A DNA stretch of 64,000 nt, from contig NZ_LMLW01000009.1 of assembly GCF_001422045.1 (NCBI RefSeq), positions 460,399-524,398 of the forward strand, written 5' to 3'. Shown one piece after another: positions 33,326-42,307 of this stretch. Source of the stretch: Sphingomonas sp. Leaf242 (GTDB taxonomy: Bacteria; Pseudomonadota; Alphaproteobacteria; Sphingomonadales; Sphingomonadaceae). The position numbers were made by a program, and so were the translations under genes. How positions within the stretch are numbered: the stretch's first letter is position 1; each line of letters opens with the position of its first letter. The notes beneath the pieces are model-generated. The model ran no database searches, was not told the origin of the DNA, and was given only the letters and a program-made list of their open reading frames with translations.

Positions 33326-34045
33326 ATGCATGGTGAACGCGTACTCTTCCTCGACGGCGAGGCCCTGGTGATCGACAAGCCCGCAGGGCTGCCGGTCGAT
33401 CCGCCCCGCGATGGCTCGCTGAGCCTCGAAAATCATCTCGAAAGCCTGAAGTTCGGCTTCCAGCGCTGGCCGAAGGCAGTGCACCGCCTCGACCGTGACA
33501 CGAGCGGCTGCCTGCTTCTGTCGCGCAACCCGAAGGCGCATGCCCGGTTACAGCAGGCGTTCGAGCAGGGCCTCGTCTCGAAACGCTACGTCGCCCTCCT
33601 CGACGGTGAGGTTAACGGTGAATCGGGCCTGATCGAAATGCCCCTCGGCAAGGTCAGCACGGCAGAGACCGGCTGGCGGATGGTTGAGGACCCCGAGGGC
33701 AAGAAGTCGCGTACCAAATGGCGTGTGCTCGAGATCAAGGATGGTCGCTCGCTGGTCGAGTTCCTGCCCGAGACCGGCCGCACGCACCAGATCCGCGTCC
33801 ACGCCGCGAGCGGTCTCGGCGCACCTGTGGTCGGCGACGGCGTGTATGGCAAGGCGGATGGGCTGGGCATGATGCTCCACGCGCAGCGGCTGATCGTCCC
33901 GCGCCCGGGCAAGCCCGACGTCCTCGCCGAAGCGCCGCTGCCCGAGCGCTTCGCCAAGGCCGGGTTCGTCGATGAGGCTGCCCCGGTTGCCGACGTTGCC
34001 CCAACTGCCGACGCGGTAACGACTCCCGACTCTACCGACGACTGA
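33326..34045 (+). CDS. RluA-family pseudouridine synthase
   Basis: A 239-residue enzyme. The catalytic motif HRLDRDTSGCLLL holds the Asp nucleophile; GRTHQIRVH near residue 155 is the second family signature, and LVIDKPAGLPVDP the usual N-terminal block. There is no S4 domain, as in the shorter RluA/TruC-type enzymes. It converts a uridine in rRNA or tRNA to pseudouridine; which site is not predictable. The C-terminal 25 residues are Ala/Asp/Thr-rich and look disordered. arfB follows after 21 bp, and both act on the translation machinery. Confidence 0.9.
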   Translation: MHGERVLFLDGEALVIDKPAGLPVDPPRDGSLSLENHLESLKFGFQRWPKAVHRLDRDTSGCLLLSRNPKAHARLQQAFEQGLVSKRYVALLDGEVNGESGLIEMPLGKVSTAETGWRMVEDPEGKKSRTKWRVLEIKDGRSLVEFLPETGRTHQIRVHAASGLGAPVVGDGVYGKADGLGMMLHAQRLIVPRPGKPDVLAEAPLPERFAKAGFVDEAAPVADVAPTADAVTTPDSTDD

Positions 34046-34066
34046 GCGGGTTGAGGGCAGGGGCTA

Positions 34067-34492
34067 ATGGTCGCGATCCAGATCACCCGATCGATCTCGA
34101 TCGACGACAGCGAACTGATCGAGAGCACGACGCGCTCGGGCGGTCCCGGCGGCCAGCACGTCAACACCACCGACAGCGCGGTGATCCTGCGCTTCGACGT
34201 CGGCCTCTCGCCCGGCCTGCCCCTCGCGGTGAAGAACCGCATCGCCGTGCTGGCCGGATCGCGCCTGACGCGCGACGGCGTGCTGGTGCTGCGCAGCGAA
34301 GGTTCGCGGTCGCAATTGCTCAACCGCCAGGAAGTCCGCGAGCGGCTGGTGGCGCTTATCAAGGAAGCGACGATCGTTCCCAAGGCACGCCGCGCGACCA
34401 AGCCGTCCAAGGCGGCAAAGGCACGGCGGGTCGATACGAAGAAGGTGCGTAGCGGGGTGAAGGCGGGGCGGGGCAAGGTCCGCGACGATTGA
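34067..34492 (+). CDS. arfB: Alternative ribosome-rescue factor / peptidyl-tRNA hydrolase ArfB
   Basis: A 141-residue protein with the release-factor GGQ motif in SGGPGGQHVNTT (Gln about residue 29) and a long basic C-terminal tail (RRATKPSKAAKARRVDTKK). This matches ArfB/YaeJ, which enters the empty mRNA channel of stalled ribosomes with the tail and hydrolyses the peptidyl-tRNA. Length is that of ArfB and too short for a full release factor. It is probably co-transcribed with the RluA gene upstream. Confidence 0.93.
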   Translation: MVAIQITRSISIDDSELIESTTRSGGPGGQHVNTTDSAVILRFDVGLSPGLPLAVKNRIAVLAGSRLTRDGVLVLRSEGSRSQLLNRQEVRERLVALIKEATIVPKARRATKPSKAAKARRVDTKKVRSGVKAGRGKVRDD

Positions 34493-34524
34493 GCGATTTA
34501 TGATCATGTGCCATCCCTCCGCCC

Positions 34525-34609
34525 CGTCACCCCAGCGAAAGCTGGGGTATCCTTGAGGAACGGACCGCCGGCGCCAACATGGAGATCCCAGCTTTCGCTG
34601 GGATGACGG
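34525..34609. repeat. Intergenic palindromic repeat, family F
   Basis: Inverted repeat: CGTCACCCCAGCGAAAGCTG GGGTATCC on the left, mirrored by GGAGATCCCAGCTTTCGCTG GGATGACG on the right. Only one copy occurs in the window. It lies between arfB and the GAF-domain reductase gene, both forward. Confidence 0.8.
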
Positions 34610-34657
34610 ATTTTGGAGCGTGCTAGTTCCATCAAGTCGCCGACCAAGGAAGATCAC

Positions 34658-35149
34658 ATGTACCAGTTCGATATCTCCGCCGGCACCAAGGCCGACCTCT
34701 ACCGCGACCTGCTCGCCGCGCTAGACGCGCTGACCGCGGACGAGACCGATCCGATCGCCAACATGGCGAATGCCGCCGCGCTGGTGTGGGAGTATCTGCC
34801 CGATCTCAATTGGGCAGGCTTCTACCGGCTGGTGCCCGAAGCGCAGGGTGGCGAACTCGTCCTCGGGCCGTTCCAGGGCAAGGTGGCGTGCATCCGCATC
34901 CCGGTCGGCAAGGGCGTATGCGGGGCCGCCGCCGCGACGCTGACCACGCAGTTGGTCGAGGACGTGCACGCATTCCCAGGGCACATCGCCTGCGACGCGG
35001 CAAGCCGGTCGGAGCTGGTGGTACCGGTGATCAAGGACGGCACGCTGATCGCCGTGCTCGATCTCGACAGCCCGGAGCCGGCGCGGTTCGACGCTGAGGA
35101 TGCGGCAGGGTGCGAGGCGCTCGCGGCATTGTTGAGCCAGCGGCTTTAG
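34658..35149 (+). CDS. Free methionine-(R)-sulfoxide reductase (GAF domain)
   Basis: A 163-residue single-GAF-domain protein from ATG 34658, behind AAGGAAG. It has the three cysteines expected of fRMsr: VACIRIPVGKGVCGAA gives the first two, ten residues apart, and HIACDAAS the third. LNWAGFY and LGPFQGKVAC are typical of the family. The enzyme reduces free Met-R-sulfoxide, repairing oxidised amino-acid pools. It adds to the oxidative-stress theme of the window but stands alone as a gene. Confidence 0.88.
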   Translation: MYQFDISAGTKADLYRDLLAALDALTADETDPIANMANAAALVWEYLPDLNWAGFYRLVPEAQGGELVLGPFQGKVACIRIPVGKGVCGAAAATLTTQLVEDVHAFPGHIACDAASRSELVVPVIKDGTLIAVLDLDSPEPARFDAEDAAGCEALAALLSQRL

Positions 35150-35261
35150 GCGCTGCTCCGTTTCGGGACGGTACGCTTGCTGGTGACTCGCTCCCGGCTT
35201 TGGTAAGCAACCCCTCAAGACATCCGGCGTTTGCGCGGGATAGGGTGGCGGAACCAGGGAG

Positions 35262-36377
35262 ATGAACATGCGGAGCCTTATTCTCGCGAGCGCAGGGCTC
35301 GCCTTGGTCGGCGGCGGCGCGGCGCACGCGCAGCAGCGGCCCGGCGCCGGCTACGGCATGCCGGGCGCGACGATGCAGGCACCGATGGCGAATCCCCGCC
35401 GGCCCGGTCCGATAGCCGCCAATCCTCCCATCGTGCAGACCGCGTCGCGACAGGTGGGACCGCACCGCCAGCCGCGTTGGGGCAGCAAGATCGGTGGTCG
35501 CTGGTGGGCCGGTGCGAACGCGCCGGGCGGCTGGACCGGCTACCGCCGCCCGCATCGCGGCTGGGCGGTGCCCGGCTATTGGAATGCGCCGCGCTTCTAC
35601 GTGGGCGACTGGTCGACCTACGGTCTTCCGCAACCGCCGCAGGGGTATAACTGGGCGCGCTACTACGACGACGCCGTCCTGATCGACCCGCGAGGATCGG
35701 TTTACGACACCGTCGGCGACGTCGATTGGGACCGCTATGATTCGAGCAGTTCGGTGACGATAAGTCCTCGGGATTATGCGGCAAACGACACGGTGTACGC
35801 CGGGCCGAGCGAACGCGGGTATGCGCCGCCATATGATGATGGTCGCACGCCGCGGTCGGACGATGGTCGCTACGATCGGCGCGACACGGGTCTGGGCGGT
35901 GCCGCGATCGGTGCCGTAGCCGGTGGCGTCGCGGGCAACGTCATCGCCGGACGTGGCAACCGTCTCGGCGGTACGCTGATCGGTGCCGGCGTCGGCGCAG
36001 CGGCAGGCTACGCGATCGACAAGGCCGAGGATCGTGGCCGTCGCACGCCGTCACCAGTCCGTGCGGGATACGGCGCAGGCTATCCGCCGCCCGCGCCGTA
36101 TGCGGACGATTATGCGCCGCCCCCGCGCACATATGCGGACGACTACGCGCTGCCCTATGGCGCCGGCTATCAGCCGCCGCGTACCTACGCGAGTGCGCCG
36201 GGCGAAACCTGGGTTTCGCGCGATGGTGCCACGACGGTCACGACCACCAGCGGCCCGGCCTATCCGGCAGGCTCGACGACGGTGGTCGTTCAGTCCGTCC
36301 CGGTGACGACGACCACGACGACCACAGAATATTACGAGACGGTGCCCTATCCGCGGCGCAAGCTACGCCGGCGCTAG
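35262..36377 (+). CDS. Secreted RcnB-type protein with glycine-zipper domain
   Basis: The 371-residue protein has a signal peptide (SLILASAGLALVGGGAAHAQ). Residues about 70-135 are an RcnB-like region rich in Trp/Tyr/Arg (WARYYDDAVLIDPRG near its end). A glycine-zipper 2TM segment (GLGGAAIGAVAGGVAGNVIA and LGGTLIGAGVGAAAGYAID) lies near residues 210-250. The C-terminal third is Pro/Tyr/Thr low complexity. RcnB proteins are periplasmic and in enteric bacteria affect nickel and cobalt efflux; zippers often mark outer-membrane association. The combined function is unknown. Confidence 0.75.
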   Translation: MNMRSLILASAGLALVGGGAAHAQQRPGAGYGMPGATMQAPMANPRRPGPIAANPPIVQTASRQVGPHRQPRWGSKIGGRWWAGANAPGGWTGYRRPHRGWAVPGYWNAPRFYVGDWSTYGLPQPPQGYNWARYYDDAVLIDPRGSVYDTVGDVDWDRYDSSSSVTISPRDYAANDTVYAGPSERGYAPPYDDGRTPRSDDGRYDRRDTGLGGAAIGAVAGGVAGNVIAGRGNRLGGTLIGAGVGAAAGYAIDKAEDRGRRTPSPVRAGYGAGYPPPAPYADDYAPPPRTYADDYALPYGAGYQPPRTYASAPGETWVSRDGATTVTTTSGPAYPAGSTTVVVQSVPVTTTTTTTEYYETVPYPRRKLRRR

Positions 36378-36391
36378 GCGCTGCAGGTGGC

Positions 36392-37816
36392 TCACCCCAG
36401 CATGCCGGCATAGGACTGGGGCGGGAGGGGTAGCGTCATGCGCGCCACCAGCCCGCTGCAGATCACGATCGTCAGCGCCATTGCGCCGATCATCAGGACC
36501 CGCCGCGGCGGTGCGCGATCGGTGAGCAGGACGACGGAGACCGCCGTCGCGATCATCGGCCACAGGTGATAGCGCAGGTCGGACGCGATGCTCAGCGCCG
36601 CGAAGCTGACCTCCAGCGCTAGGGCGGATACCAGCAACGCGGTGGCGAGTTCGCGGACAGGATCGCGCGGGCGCGACAGGCTTGCGGCAAGCGCGGTGAT
36701 CGCGACGACGATCCAGGCGATTGGCCAGCCGAGCGGGGTCTCGACGATCATCGCGGTCAGCACCTCCCACGCGCGGGCTCCTGCACTGGGGTTGGCGAGC
36801 CCGATCGTGTTCGGCTCCGACGCGACGGGCGGCGCGGCACTCGGCCAGTGGAACGGGACCAGCCACCGGTCGGTCGAGTTCAGATGCGCGAAGCGGTGCC
36901 CGGCATAGGCGATCGGATGATGCAGCGCCGCCGACGCCAGCGTGAGGTACAGCGTCGTGGTCGGCAGCGCCCGCAGCCGTGCCATCGTCGTTCCGCAATG
37001 CGCATCGTCGCCGAGCGGATCCCAGAAGAACGGCTTCGCGCACCGCCGCTGGATCACGATTGCTGTCTCTTGCCGGGTAAGGCCTATGGTATTGGCGTCC
37101 GGCGTACGCGCGGCGATGCCCGCTATGTCGTAGAGCGCCTGCGTCGCTTCGACCCCACTGGGTTGCGCGCGGAGCAACTGGTGGTTCACGATCGGCGCGA
37201 CGCCGAGCACGGCGACCACCGCGACGAGACCGGCGACGAGCTTGGTGAGGGGGTGTGCCGGGCGCGGGGCCAGCGTCACGATCAGCGGAACGACGATGAA
37301 CACGGCGTTGGCGCGGACCAGCACGGCGTAGGCGAGTAGCAGTGCGACCGGGATATACATCGCGCGGGGCAGCGGGCGCTGCATGAGTCGCCACCAGCCT
37401 ATGATGCCGACTGCGGCGAGAAGCGCGCCAGCGAGTTGTGCGTCCTTGAGCACGACGCCCTGCCAGCCGAGAAAGGGTGGGAGCAGGCCGATCGCGAGGA
37501 TCGCGGCGGCGCCGCGGGTGCGACCGATCCGGGCTAGCGCGGTGGCGATCAAACCGAGCCCGAGCCAATAGGTGACGAGTTGCAGGACCAGCATCGGCGT
37601 CGCGCCTGGCCCGAGCGGCGCGAGTAGCGCCCAGACTCGCGCCATCGCCGGTGGGTGCCAATCGTCGTACACGCCCGACAGGACCTGTTGATATTGCGTG
37701 ACGGTGTCGTACATCGCGGTGCCCGGCCAGAAGAGCGCGAGCGAGGCGATGCATAGTGCGACCGCCGTTATCGTGATGTGGCGGTGCGTGAGGCGGGAGT
37801 CTGGTTCAATCGACAT
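36392..37816 (-). CDS. Polytopic membrane protein, glycosyltransferase-like
   Basis: About 474 residues with ten or more hydrophobic helices. The N-terminal part (ALFWPGTAMYDTVTQYQQVL then DDWHPPAMARVWALL) has an Asp-rich first periplasmic loop after helix 1, as in GT-C-fold lipid-linked sugar transferases, and the ending is typical of uncharacterised members. I cannot name the substrate. The start could be the ATG at 37816 or one at 37831; neither has a strong ribosome site. It ends 14 bp from the convergent RcnB-type gene. Confidence 0.6.
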   Translation of the reverse strand: MSIEPDSRLTHRHITITAVALCIASLALFWPGTAMYDTVTQYQQVLSGVYDDWHPPAMARVWALLAPLGPGATPMLVLQLVTYWLGLGLIATALARIGRTRGAAAILAIGLLPPFLGWQGVVLKDAQLAGALLAAVGIIGWWRLMQRPLPRAMYIPVALLLAYAVLVRANAVFIVVPLIVTLAPRPAHPLTKLVAGLVAVVAVLGVAPIVNHQLLRAQPSGVEATQALYDIAGIAARTPDANTIGLTRQETAIVIQRRCAKPFFWDPLGDDAHCGTTMARLRALPTTTLYLTLASAALHHPIAYAGHRFAHLNSTDRWLVPFHWPSAAPPVASEPNTIGLANPSAGARAWEVLTAMIVETPLGWPIAWIVVAITALAASLSRPRDPVRELATALLVSALALEVSFAALSIASDLRYHLWPMIATAVSVVLLTDRAPPRRVLMIGAMALTIVICSGLVARMTLPLPPQSYAGMLG

Positions 37817-38252
37817 TCGCGGTTCCCGCACCGGTGGCTTATGCGCCGCGAAATCCTGAAAGCGGGACGTCGTGGCCGGCGCGACCCTTTGCCGCGTCGC
37901 GCGCGAGGGTCAAGAGAAATAGGGCCGAAACGGTATGGTTCGCTCGGATCGGTCGGTCGGCCGGATATCAGACTGGTCTCGACTCGTGCCTGACAAAAGG
38001 ACGCCCCACCCGCCTCCGTCATCCTGACGAAAGTCAGGACCCAGAGCCACAAGGGCGGCGGCTGGTATCCTGGATCCCGACTTTCGTCAGGATGACGGAG
38101 GCGACTGGAGTACCAACCTCAAATCTTCCCCCGCCAGGGGGAGGTGGCTGGCGCTTGCAAGACGGAGGGGGCGGTAAGCGACCACCCCTCTGCGCGTTGT
38201 GCCCCTGCAACCCTTCAGTGCCAGCTCCGCCTAGATGGGTAGGGACGCAAGC
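37817..38252. other. Intergenic region, 436 bp, holding palindromic repeats and no gene
   Basis: The gap between the membrane-protein gene start and the lpdA end carries a family C palindrome (38016-38098) and a second GC-rich element beginning CTTCCCCCGCCAGGGGGAGG near 38127. No coding frame with a start signal is convincing. The left part presumably holds the promoter of the gene at 36392. Confidence 0.6.
38016..38098. repeat. Intergenic palindromic repeat, family C
   Basis: Arms CCGTCATCCTGACGAAAGTC AGGACCCAGAGCC, mirrored by CTGGATCCCGACTTTCGTCA GGATGACGG. The second copy is at 13242-13323. Confidence 0.85.
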
Positions 38253-39647
38253 TCAGTAGTGGATTGCGCGGCCGTAGGCGGCCAGGACGCTCTCGTGCAT
38301 CATCTCGGACAGAGTCGGATGTGCGAACACCGTCTCCATCAGCTCGGCTTCGGTCGTCTCGAGCTGGCGCGCGACGACATAGCCCTGGATCAGCTCGGTG
38401 ACTTCCGCGCCGACCATGTGCGCGCCGAGCAGCTCGCCGGTCTTCGCATTGAACACCGTCTTCACGAAACCCTCGGCCTCGCCCAGCGCGATCGCCTTGC
38501 CGTTGCCTATGAAGGGGAATTTGCCGACCTTCAGCTCGTACCCGGCCTCCTTGGCCTTTGCCTCGGTCATGCCGACCGACGCCACCTGCGGGCGCGAATA
38601 GGTACAACCGGGGATGTTGGCCTTGTCCATCTGGTGCGGCGAACCGCCGGCGATTTTCTCGACCGCGATGATGCCCTCATGGCTGGCCTTGTGCGCGAGC
38701 CACGGCGCGCCGGTGACGTCGCCGATCGCCCAGATGCCGTCGACGTTGGTGCGGCCGTAGCCGTCGGTCTTGATATGCCCGCGATCGGTCTCGACGCCGA
38801 GCGCCTCCAGTCCGATATTCTCGGTGTTGGGGACGATGCCGATCGCGATGATCGCGTGGCTGAAGGTTTCTTCCGAAACCTTGCCGTCCTTCGCCTTGAT
38901 CTTCGCCGTGACGCCGTTCGCCGAAGGGGTCAGCCCTTCGAGACCGGTCTGGGTCAGCAGCTTGATGCCCTGCTTGGTCAGCGCCTTGTCCATGAACGCG
39001 GAGACTTCCTCGTCCTCGACGGGAAGGATTCGCGGGAGCATCTCGACGATCGTCACGTCGGCGCCCATGTCGTTGTAGAAGCTGGCGAACTCGACGCCGA
39101 TCGCGCCCGAGCCGATCACGAGCAGCTTGGTCGGCATCTCGGTCGGCACCATCGCGTGACGATAGGTCCAGATCCGTTCGCCGTCAGCCTTGGCGAACGG
39201 CAGGTCGCGCGCGCGGGCGCCGGTCGCGACGATGATGTTCTTGGCTTCGAGCTCGACGGTCTTGTCGCCCTGCTTGACGCTGAGCTTGCCCTTCGCCGTA
39301 ACCGTGCCGACGCCCTCGACTACGGTCACCTTGTTCTTCTTCATCAGGCCCTTGACGCCGGCATTGAGCTGGCCGGCGACCTTGCGCGAACGATCGACGA
39401 TTTTGGCGAGGTCGAACCCGACATTGTCCGCCTTGAGGCCGTAGCTCTTGGCGTTCTGCATGTAGTGATAGATTTCCGACGTGCGGAGCAGCGCCTTGGT
39501 CGGGATGCAGCCCCAGTTGAGGCAGATGCCGCCCAGCCGCTCGCGCTCGACGATCGCGACCTTTAGGCCGAGTTGCGACGCGCGGATCGCGGCGACGTAG
39601 CCGCCGGGGCCCGAGCCGAGGATGACGAGATCATAGGTATCAGCCAC
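38253..39647 (-). CDS. lpdA: Dihydrolipoyl dehydrogenase (E3)
   Basis: A 464-residue FAD-dependent disulfide oxidoreductase. It has the FAD motif GSGPGGYVAAIRA, the redox pair in GGICLNWGCIPTKALL, the NAD motif VIGSGAIGVEFASF, GIWAIGDVTG, and the C-terminal catalytic HAHPTLSE. It re-oxidises dihydrolipoamide in 2-oxoacid dehydrogenase complexes. The E2 gene lies upstream on the same strand, with a thioesterase and a small membrane gene between, so this is part of the pyruvate dehydrogenase region. Confidence 0.96.
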   Translation of the reverse strand: MADTYDLVILGSGPGGYVAAIRASQLGLKVAIVERERLGGICLNWGCIPTKALLRTSEIYHYMQNAKSYGLKADNVGFDLAKIVDRSRKVAGQLNAGVKGLMKKNKVTVVEGVGTVTAKGKLSVKQGDKTVELEAKNIIVATGARARDLPFAKADGERIWTYRHAMVPTEMPTKLLVIGSGAIGVEFASFYNDMGADVTIVEMLPRILPVEDEEVSAFMDKALTKQGIKLLTQTGLEGLTPSANGVTAKIKAKDGKVSEETFSHAIIAIGIVPNTENIGLEALGVETDRGHIKTDGYGRTNVDGIWAIGDVTGAPWLAHKASHEGIIAVEKIAGGSPHQMDKANIPGCTYSRPQVASVGMTEAKAKEAGYELKVGKFPFIGNGKAIALGEAEGFVKTVFNAKTGELLGAHMVGAEVTELIQGYVVARQLETTEAELMETVFAHPTLSEMMHESVLAAYGRAIHY

Positions 39648-39662
39648 GGTAAGTCCTTCGAT

Positions 39663-40052
39663 TCAGTTGGTTTCGGGCGGCACGGGCCGCGGTTTGCGAT
39701 CGTCGCCGACCGCCACGAAGATGAAGCGCGCCTGCGTGACCTTGCAGCTGTCGTTGCTGTGACGCGCGCGGCGCCACGCCTCGACTTCGATCGTCATCGA
39801 GGTACGCCCGACCGCGCTCAGCTCGGCATAGACCGAGACTTCGTCACCGACGACGACCGGCATGTGGAACTTCATCGCGTCCGCGGCGATCGTGACGGCA
39901 CGGCCGCCGCTGCGCCGGGACGCGACCGAACCCGCGGCAAGATCCATCTGGCCCATCAGCCAGCCGCCGAAGATATCGCCATACGGATTGGCGTCGGCCG
40001 GCATCGCGGTGACGCGGATCGTCGGGGCCTTGTTGGGGGGCAGATCGGTCAC
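39663..40052 (-). CDS. Acyl-CoA thioesterase, hotdog fold (YciA-like)
   Basis: A 129-residue single hotdog domain. NPYGDIFGGWLMGQMDLAAG carries the conserved Asn and Asp region of the YciA/acyl-CoA hydrolase family; FHMPVVVGDEVSVYAEL follows as the central strand region. The enzyme hydrolyses acyl-CoA to free acid and CoA. It overlaps the small membrane gene upstream by four bases and lies 15 bp before lpdA, so the three form an operon. The preferred chain length is not visible. Confidence 0.85.
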   Translation of the reverse strand: MTDLPPNKAPTIRVTAMPADANPYGDIFGGWLMGQMDLAAGSVASRRSGGRAVTIAADAMKFHMPVVVGDEVSVYAELSAVGRTSMTIEVEAWRRARHSNDSCKVTQARFIFVAVGDDRKPRPVPPETN

Positions 40053-40261
40053 GCTTCACTCCTGCGGGTCGTTCGGTCGAGACGGCGGGCACGGCGTAAT
40101 GGCCCTACGCCCATCAGTACGGTCGCGACCATCGCCGCAGCCCCGCACGCCCAGATCACGTCCTGCCCGAGTGGGTAGGACCATGCCGCCGCCCAGGTGA
40201 TCGCGATTGCGACTACGAGACCTGCGAAGATGTGCAGGATCTCGATGGTCGTCTTCTTCAT
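40049..40261 (-). CDS. Small two-helix membrane protein, unknown function
   Basis: A 70-residue protein with two hydrophobic segments (HIFAGLVVAIAITWAAAW and VIWACGAAAMVATVLMG) and a basic C-terminus. The ATG at 40261 has GGGGG eight bases upstream; a GTG at 40270 is an alternative. It overlaps the thioesterase gene by four bases. I know of no function. Confidence 0.6.
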   Translation of the reverse strand: MKKTTIEILHIFAGLVVAIAITWAAAWSYPLGQDVIWACGAAAMVATVLMGVGPLRRARRLDRTTRRSEA

Positions 40262-40279
40262 GTCGAACACCCCCTAAAC

Positions 40280-40345
40280 CGTTCGTGCCGAGCGCAGTCG
40301 AGGTACATGAGCCTCATGCCCTTCGACTTCGCTCAGGGCGAACGG
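40280..40345. repeat. Intergenic palindromic repeat, family G
   Basis: Arms CGTTCGTGCCGAGCGCAGTC and the mirrored CGACTTCGCTCAGGGCGAAC. Related to 6393-6462. It lies between the E2 gene and the small membrane protein gene on the reverse strand. Confidence 0.8.
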
Positions 40346-40376
40346 AGTGGAGGCGGTCAAGTCCATGTCCGTCAGA

Positions 40377-41729
40377 CTACGCCAGCATGCCCAGCGGGTT
40401 TTCGACGAGGTGCTTGAACGCCTTCATGAACTGCGCGCCGTCCGCGCCGTCGATCGCGCGGTGATCGAAGCTGCCGGTCGCCGACATCACGGTCGCGACG
40501 GTCAGCTCGTCACCGACCACGTACGGACGCTTCTCGCCCGCGCCGACCGCGAGGATCATCGCCTGCGGCGGGTTGATGACCGCATCGAACTGCGTGATGC
40601 CGAACATGCCCATGTTGCTGATCGAGGCGGTACCGCCCTGATATTCCTCGGGCTTCAGCTTGCCGTCGCGAGCCCGTGCCGCAAGGTCCTTCATCTGCGT
40701 CGAGATCGACGACAGCGAGGCGGTATCGGCACCGACGATGATCGGCGTGATCAGCCCCGATGGCGTGCTGACCGCGACCGAGATGTCGGCCCGCTGGAAG
40801 GTAATCAGCTGGTCGGGCGTGAACATCACGTTGCAGGTCGGCACCTGCATGAGCGCGACGGCCTGCGCCTTTATCAGCAGGTCGTTGACCGACAGCTTCA
40901 CGCCGCGCGATTCGAGGCTTTTGTTCAACTCGCCACGCAGCTTGAGCAACGCGTCGAGACGGATGTTCACCGTCAGGTAGATATGCGGAACGGTCTGCTT
41001 CGACTCGGTCAGGCGACGTGCGATCGTTTTCCGCACGTTGCTGAGCTTGGTCGCCTCATGCGGGATATCCGGCACGGTAGCCGGCTTTGCGGCAGGCGCC
41101 GGAGCAGCAGACGCGGTTGGCGCAGCAGCTTCGGTTTTCGCAGCAGCGGGTGCGGCACCCGGCTTTGCGCTCTCGACGTCGGCCTTGACGATACGACCTT
41201 TGGGGCCGGAGCCGGATACGGCACCGAGATCGATGCCCTTGTCGGCGGCGAGGCGACGCGCGAGCGGGCTCGCCTTCACGCGGTCGCCGCTGGCGGCAGG
41301 CTTGGCCGAACCGGCGTCGTCGGGACGGCCATGATCCTCGGCCGAAGCTTCGGTCCGCTCGACCGGCTTGGCCTCGGTCCCGGTCTTGTTCGGGTCCGTC
41401 GGATCGGGCTTGGCTTCCGATTCCTTCGCGGCCGGTTCGGGCGTCTCGCTCTTGGTCGGCGCGGACGAGACCGAAGACGCGTCCTCGCCCTCTTCGGCGA
41501 TGATCGCGATGACGGTGCCGACCTTCACGTTGTCGGTACCCTCGGCGACGAGGATCTTTACCACGGTGCCTTCGTCGACGGCTTCGAATTCCATCGTCGC
41601 CTTGTCGGTCTCGATCTCGGCCATCAGGTCGCCGGATTTGACGACGTCGCCTTCCTTGATCAGCCACTTGGCGAGAGTACCCTCCTCCATGGTGGGGGAC
41701 AGCGCAGGCATCTTGATCTCGATCGACAT
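40377..41729 (-). CDS. pdhC: Pyruvate dehydrogenase complex dihydrolipoamide acetyltransferase (E2)
   Basis: From ATG 41729 the product has 450 residues. Domains: one lipoyl domain at 1-78 with the lipoylated Lys in [11 protein letters not shown]; an Ala/Pro/Glu-rich linker; a peripheral subunit-binding domain near 145-180 ([20 protein letters not shown]); and a catalytic domain to the end with the active-site [25 protein letters not shown] at the start identifies pyruvate dehydrogenase rather than 2-oxoglutarate dehydrogenase. The E1 genes are not in the window. lpdA lies downstream. Confidence 0.93.
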   Translation of the reverse strand: MSIEIKMPALSPTMEEGTLAKWLIKEGDVVKSGDLMAEIETDKATMEFEAVDEGTVVKILVAEGTDNVKVGTVIAIIAEEGEDASSVSSAPTKSETPEPAAKESEAKPDPTDPNKTGTEAKPVERTEASAEDHGRPDDAGSAKPAASGDRVKASPLARRLAADKGIDLGAVSGSGPKGRIVKADVESAKPGAAPAAAKTEAAAPTASAAPAPAAKPATVPDIPHEATKLSNVRKTIARRLTESKQTVPHIYLTVNIRLDALLKLRGELNKSLESRGVKLSVNDLLIKAQAVALMQVPTCNVMFTPDQLITFQRADISVAVSTPSGLITPIIVGADTASLSSISTQMKDLAARARDGKLKPEEYQGGTASISNMGMFGITQFDAVINPPQAMILAVGAGEKRPYVVGDELTVATVMSATGSFDHRAIDGADGAQFMKAFKHLVENPLGMLA

Positions 41730-41851
41730 GGATTTCCCCAGGGCGTGACGTAACGGCATGCCTACTCGCGCCCTCGTCCGCTCGGGTCAACCCCGGCGCA
41801 CTTGCGTATCCACCCGCCCCGGCCCAATTACCGGCAATAACGGGGGCTAAA

Positions 41852-42307
41852 ATGCGCATTTATCTGGTGGTTATCGACGATAGTCCGGAAGCTGGCATCG
41901 CGTTGCGGTTCGCGGCTCGGAGGGCGGTGAAGACCGGCGGCGGCGTCGAGATCCTCACCGTGATCCCGCCGCAGGAGTTCATCGCGTTCGGCGGTGTCCA
42001 GGCGACGATCGAGGAGGAAGCGCGGTTGCACGCCGAGGGGTTGGTCGCCGGCGCCGCGGGCACGTTGCTGGAGGAATCCGGCCTTCGTCCGTCGATCACC
42101 GTCCGCGAAGGCGAAGCGCCGAAGATCATCCGCGAGATGATCGCGGCGAACCCGGAGATCGCTGCACTGGTGCTCGGCGCGGCTGCTATCGGCGCGCCGG
42201 GCGAGTTGATCGCGCATTTCGCGGGAACCGACGCGGGTGCGCTGCCGGTCCCCGTCATGATCATTCCCGGGTCGCTGACGCGCGAGGCGATCGATCGTCT
42301 TAGCTGA
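41852..42307 (+). CDS. Universal stress protein, UspA family
   Basis: A 151-residue alpha/beta protein. The N-terminus IYLVVIDDSPEAGIALRFAA is the usual first strand and Asp loop. ALVLGAAAIGAPGELIAHFAG replaces the ATP-binding G-x2-G-x9-G pattern loosely, so nucleotide binding is uncertain. Such proteins accumulate under stress; the exact role is unknown. Its stop overlaps the convergent PAS-regulator gene by 8 bp. Confidence 0.78.
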   Translation: MRIYLVVIDDSPEAGIALRFAARRAVKTGGGVEILTVIPPQEFIAFGGVQATIEEEARLHAEGLVAGAAGTLLEESGLRPSITVREGEAPKIIREMIAANPEIAALVLGAAAIGAPGELIAHFAGTDAGALPVPVMIIPGSLTREAIDRLS

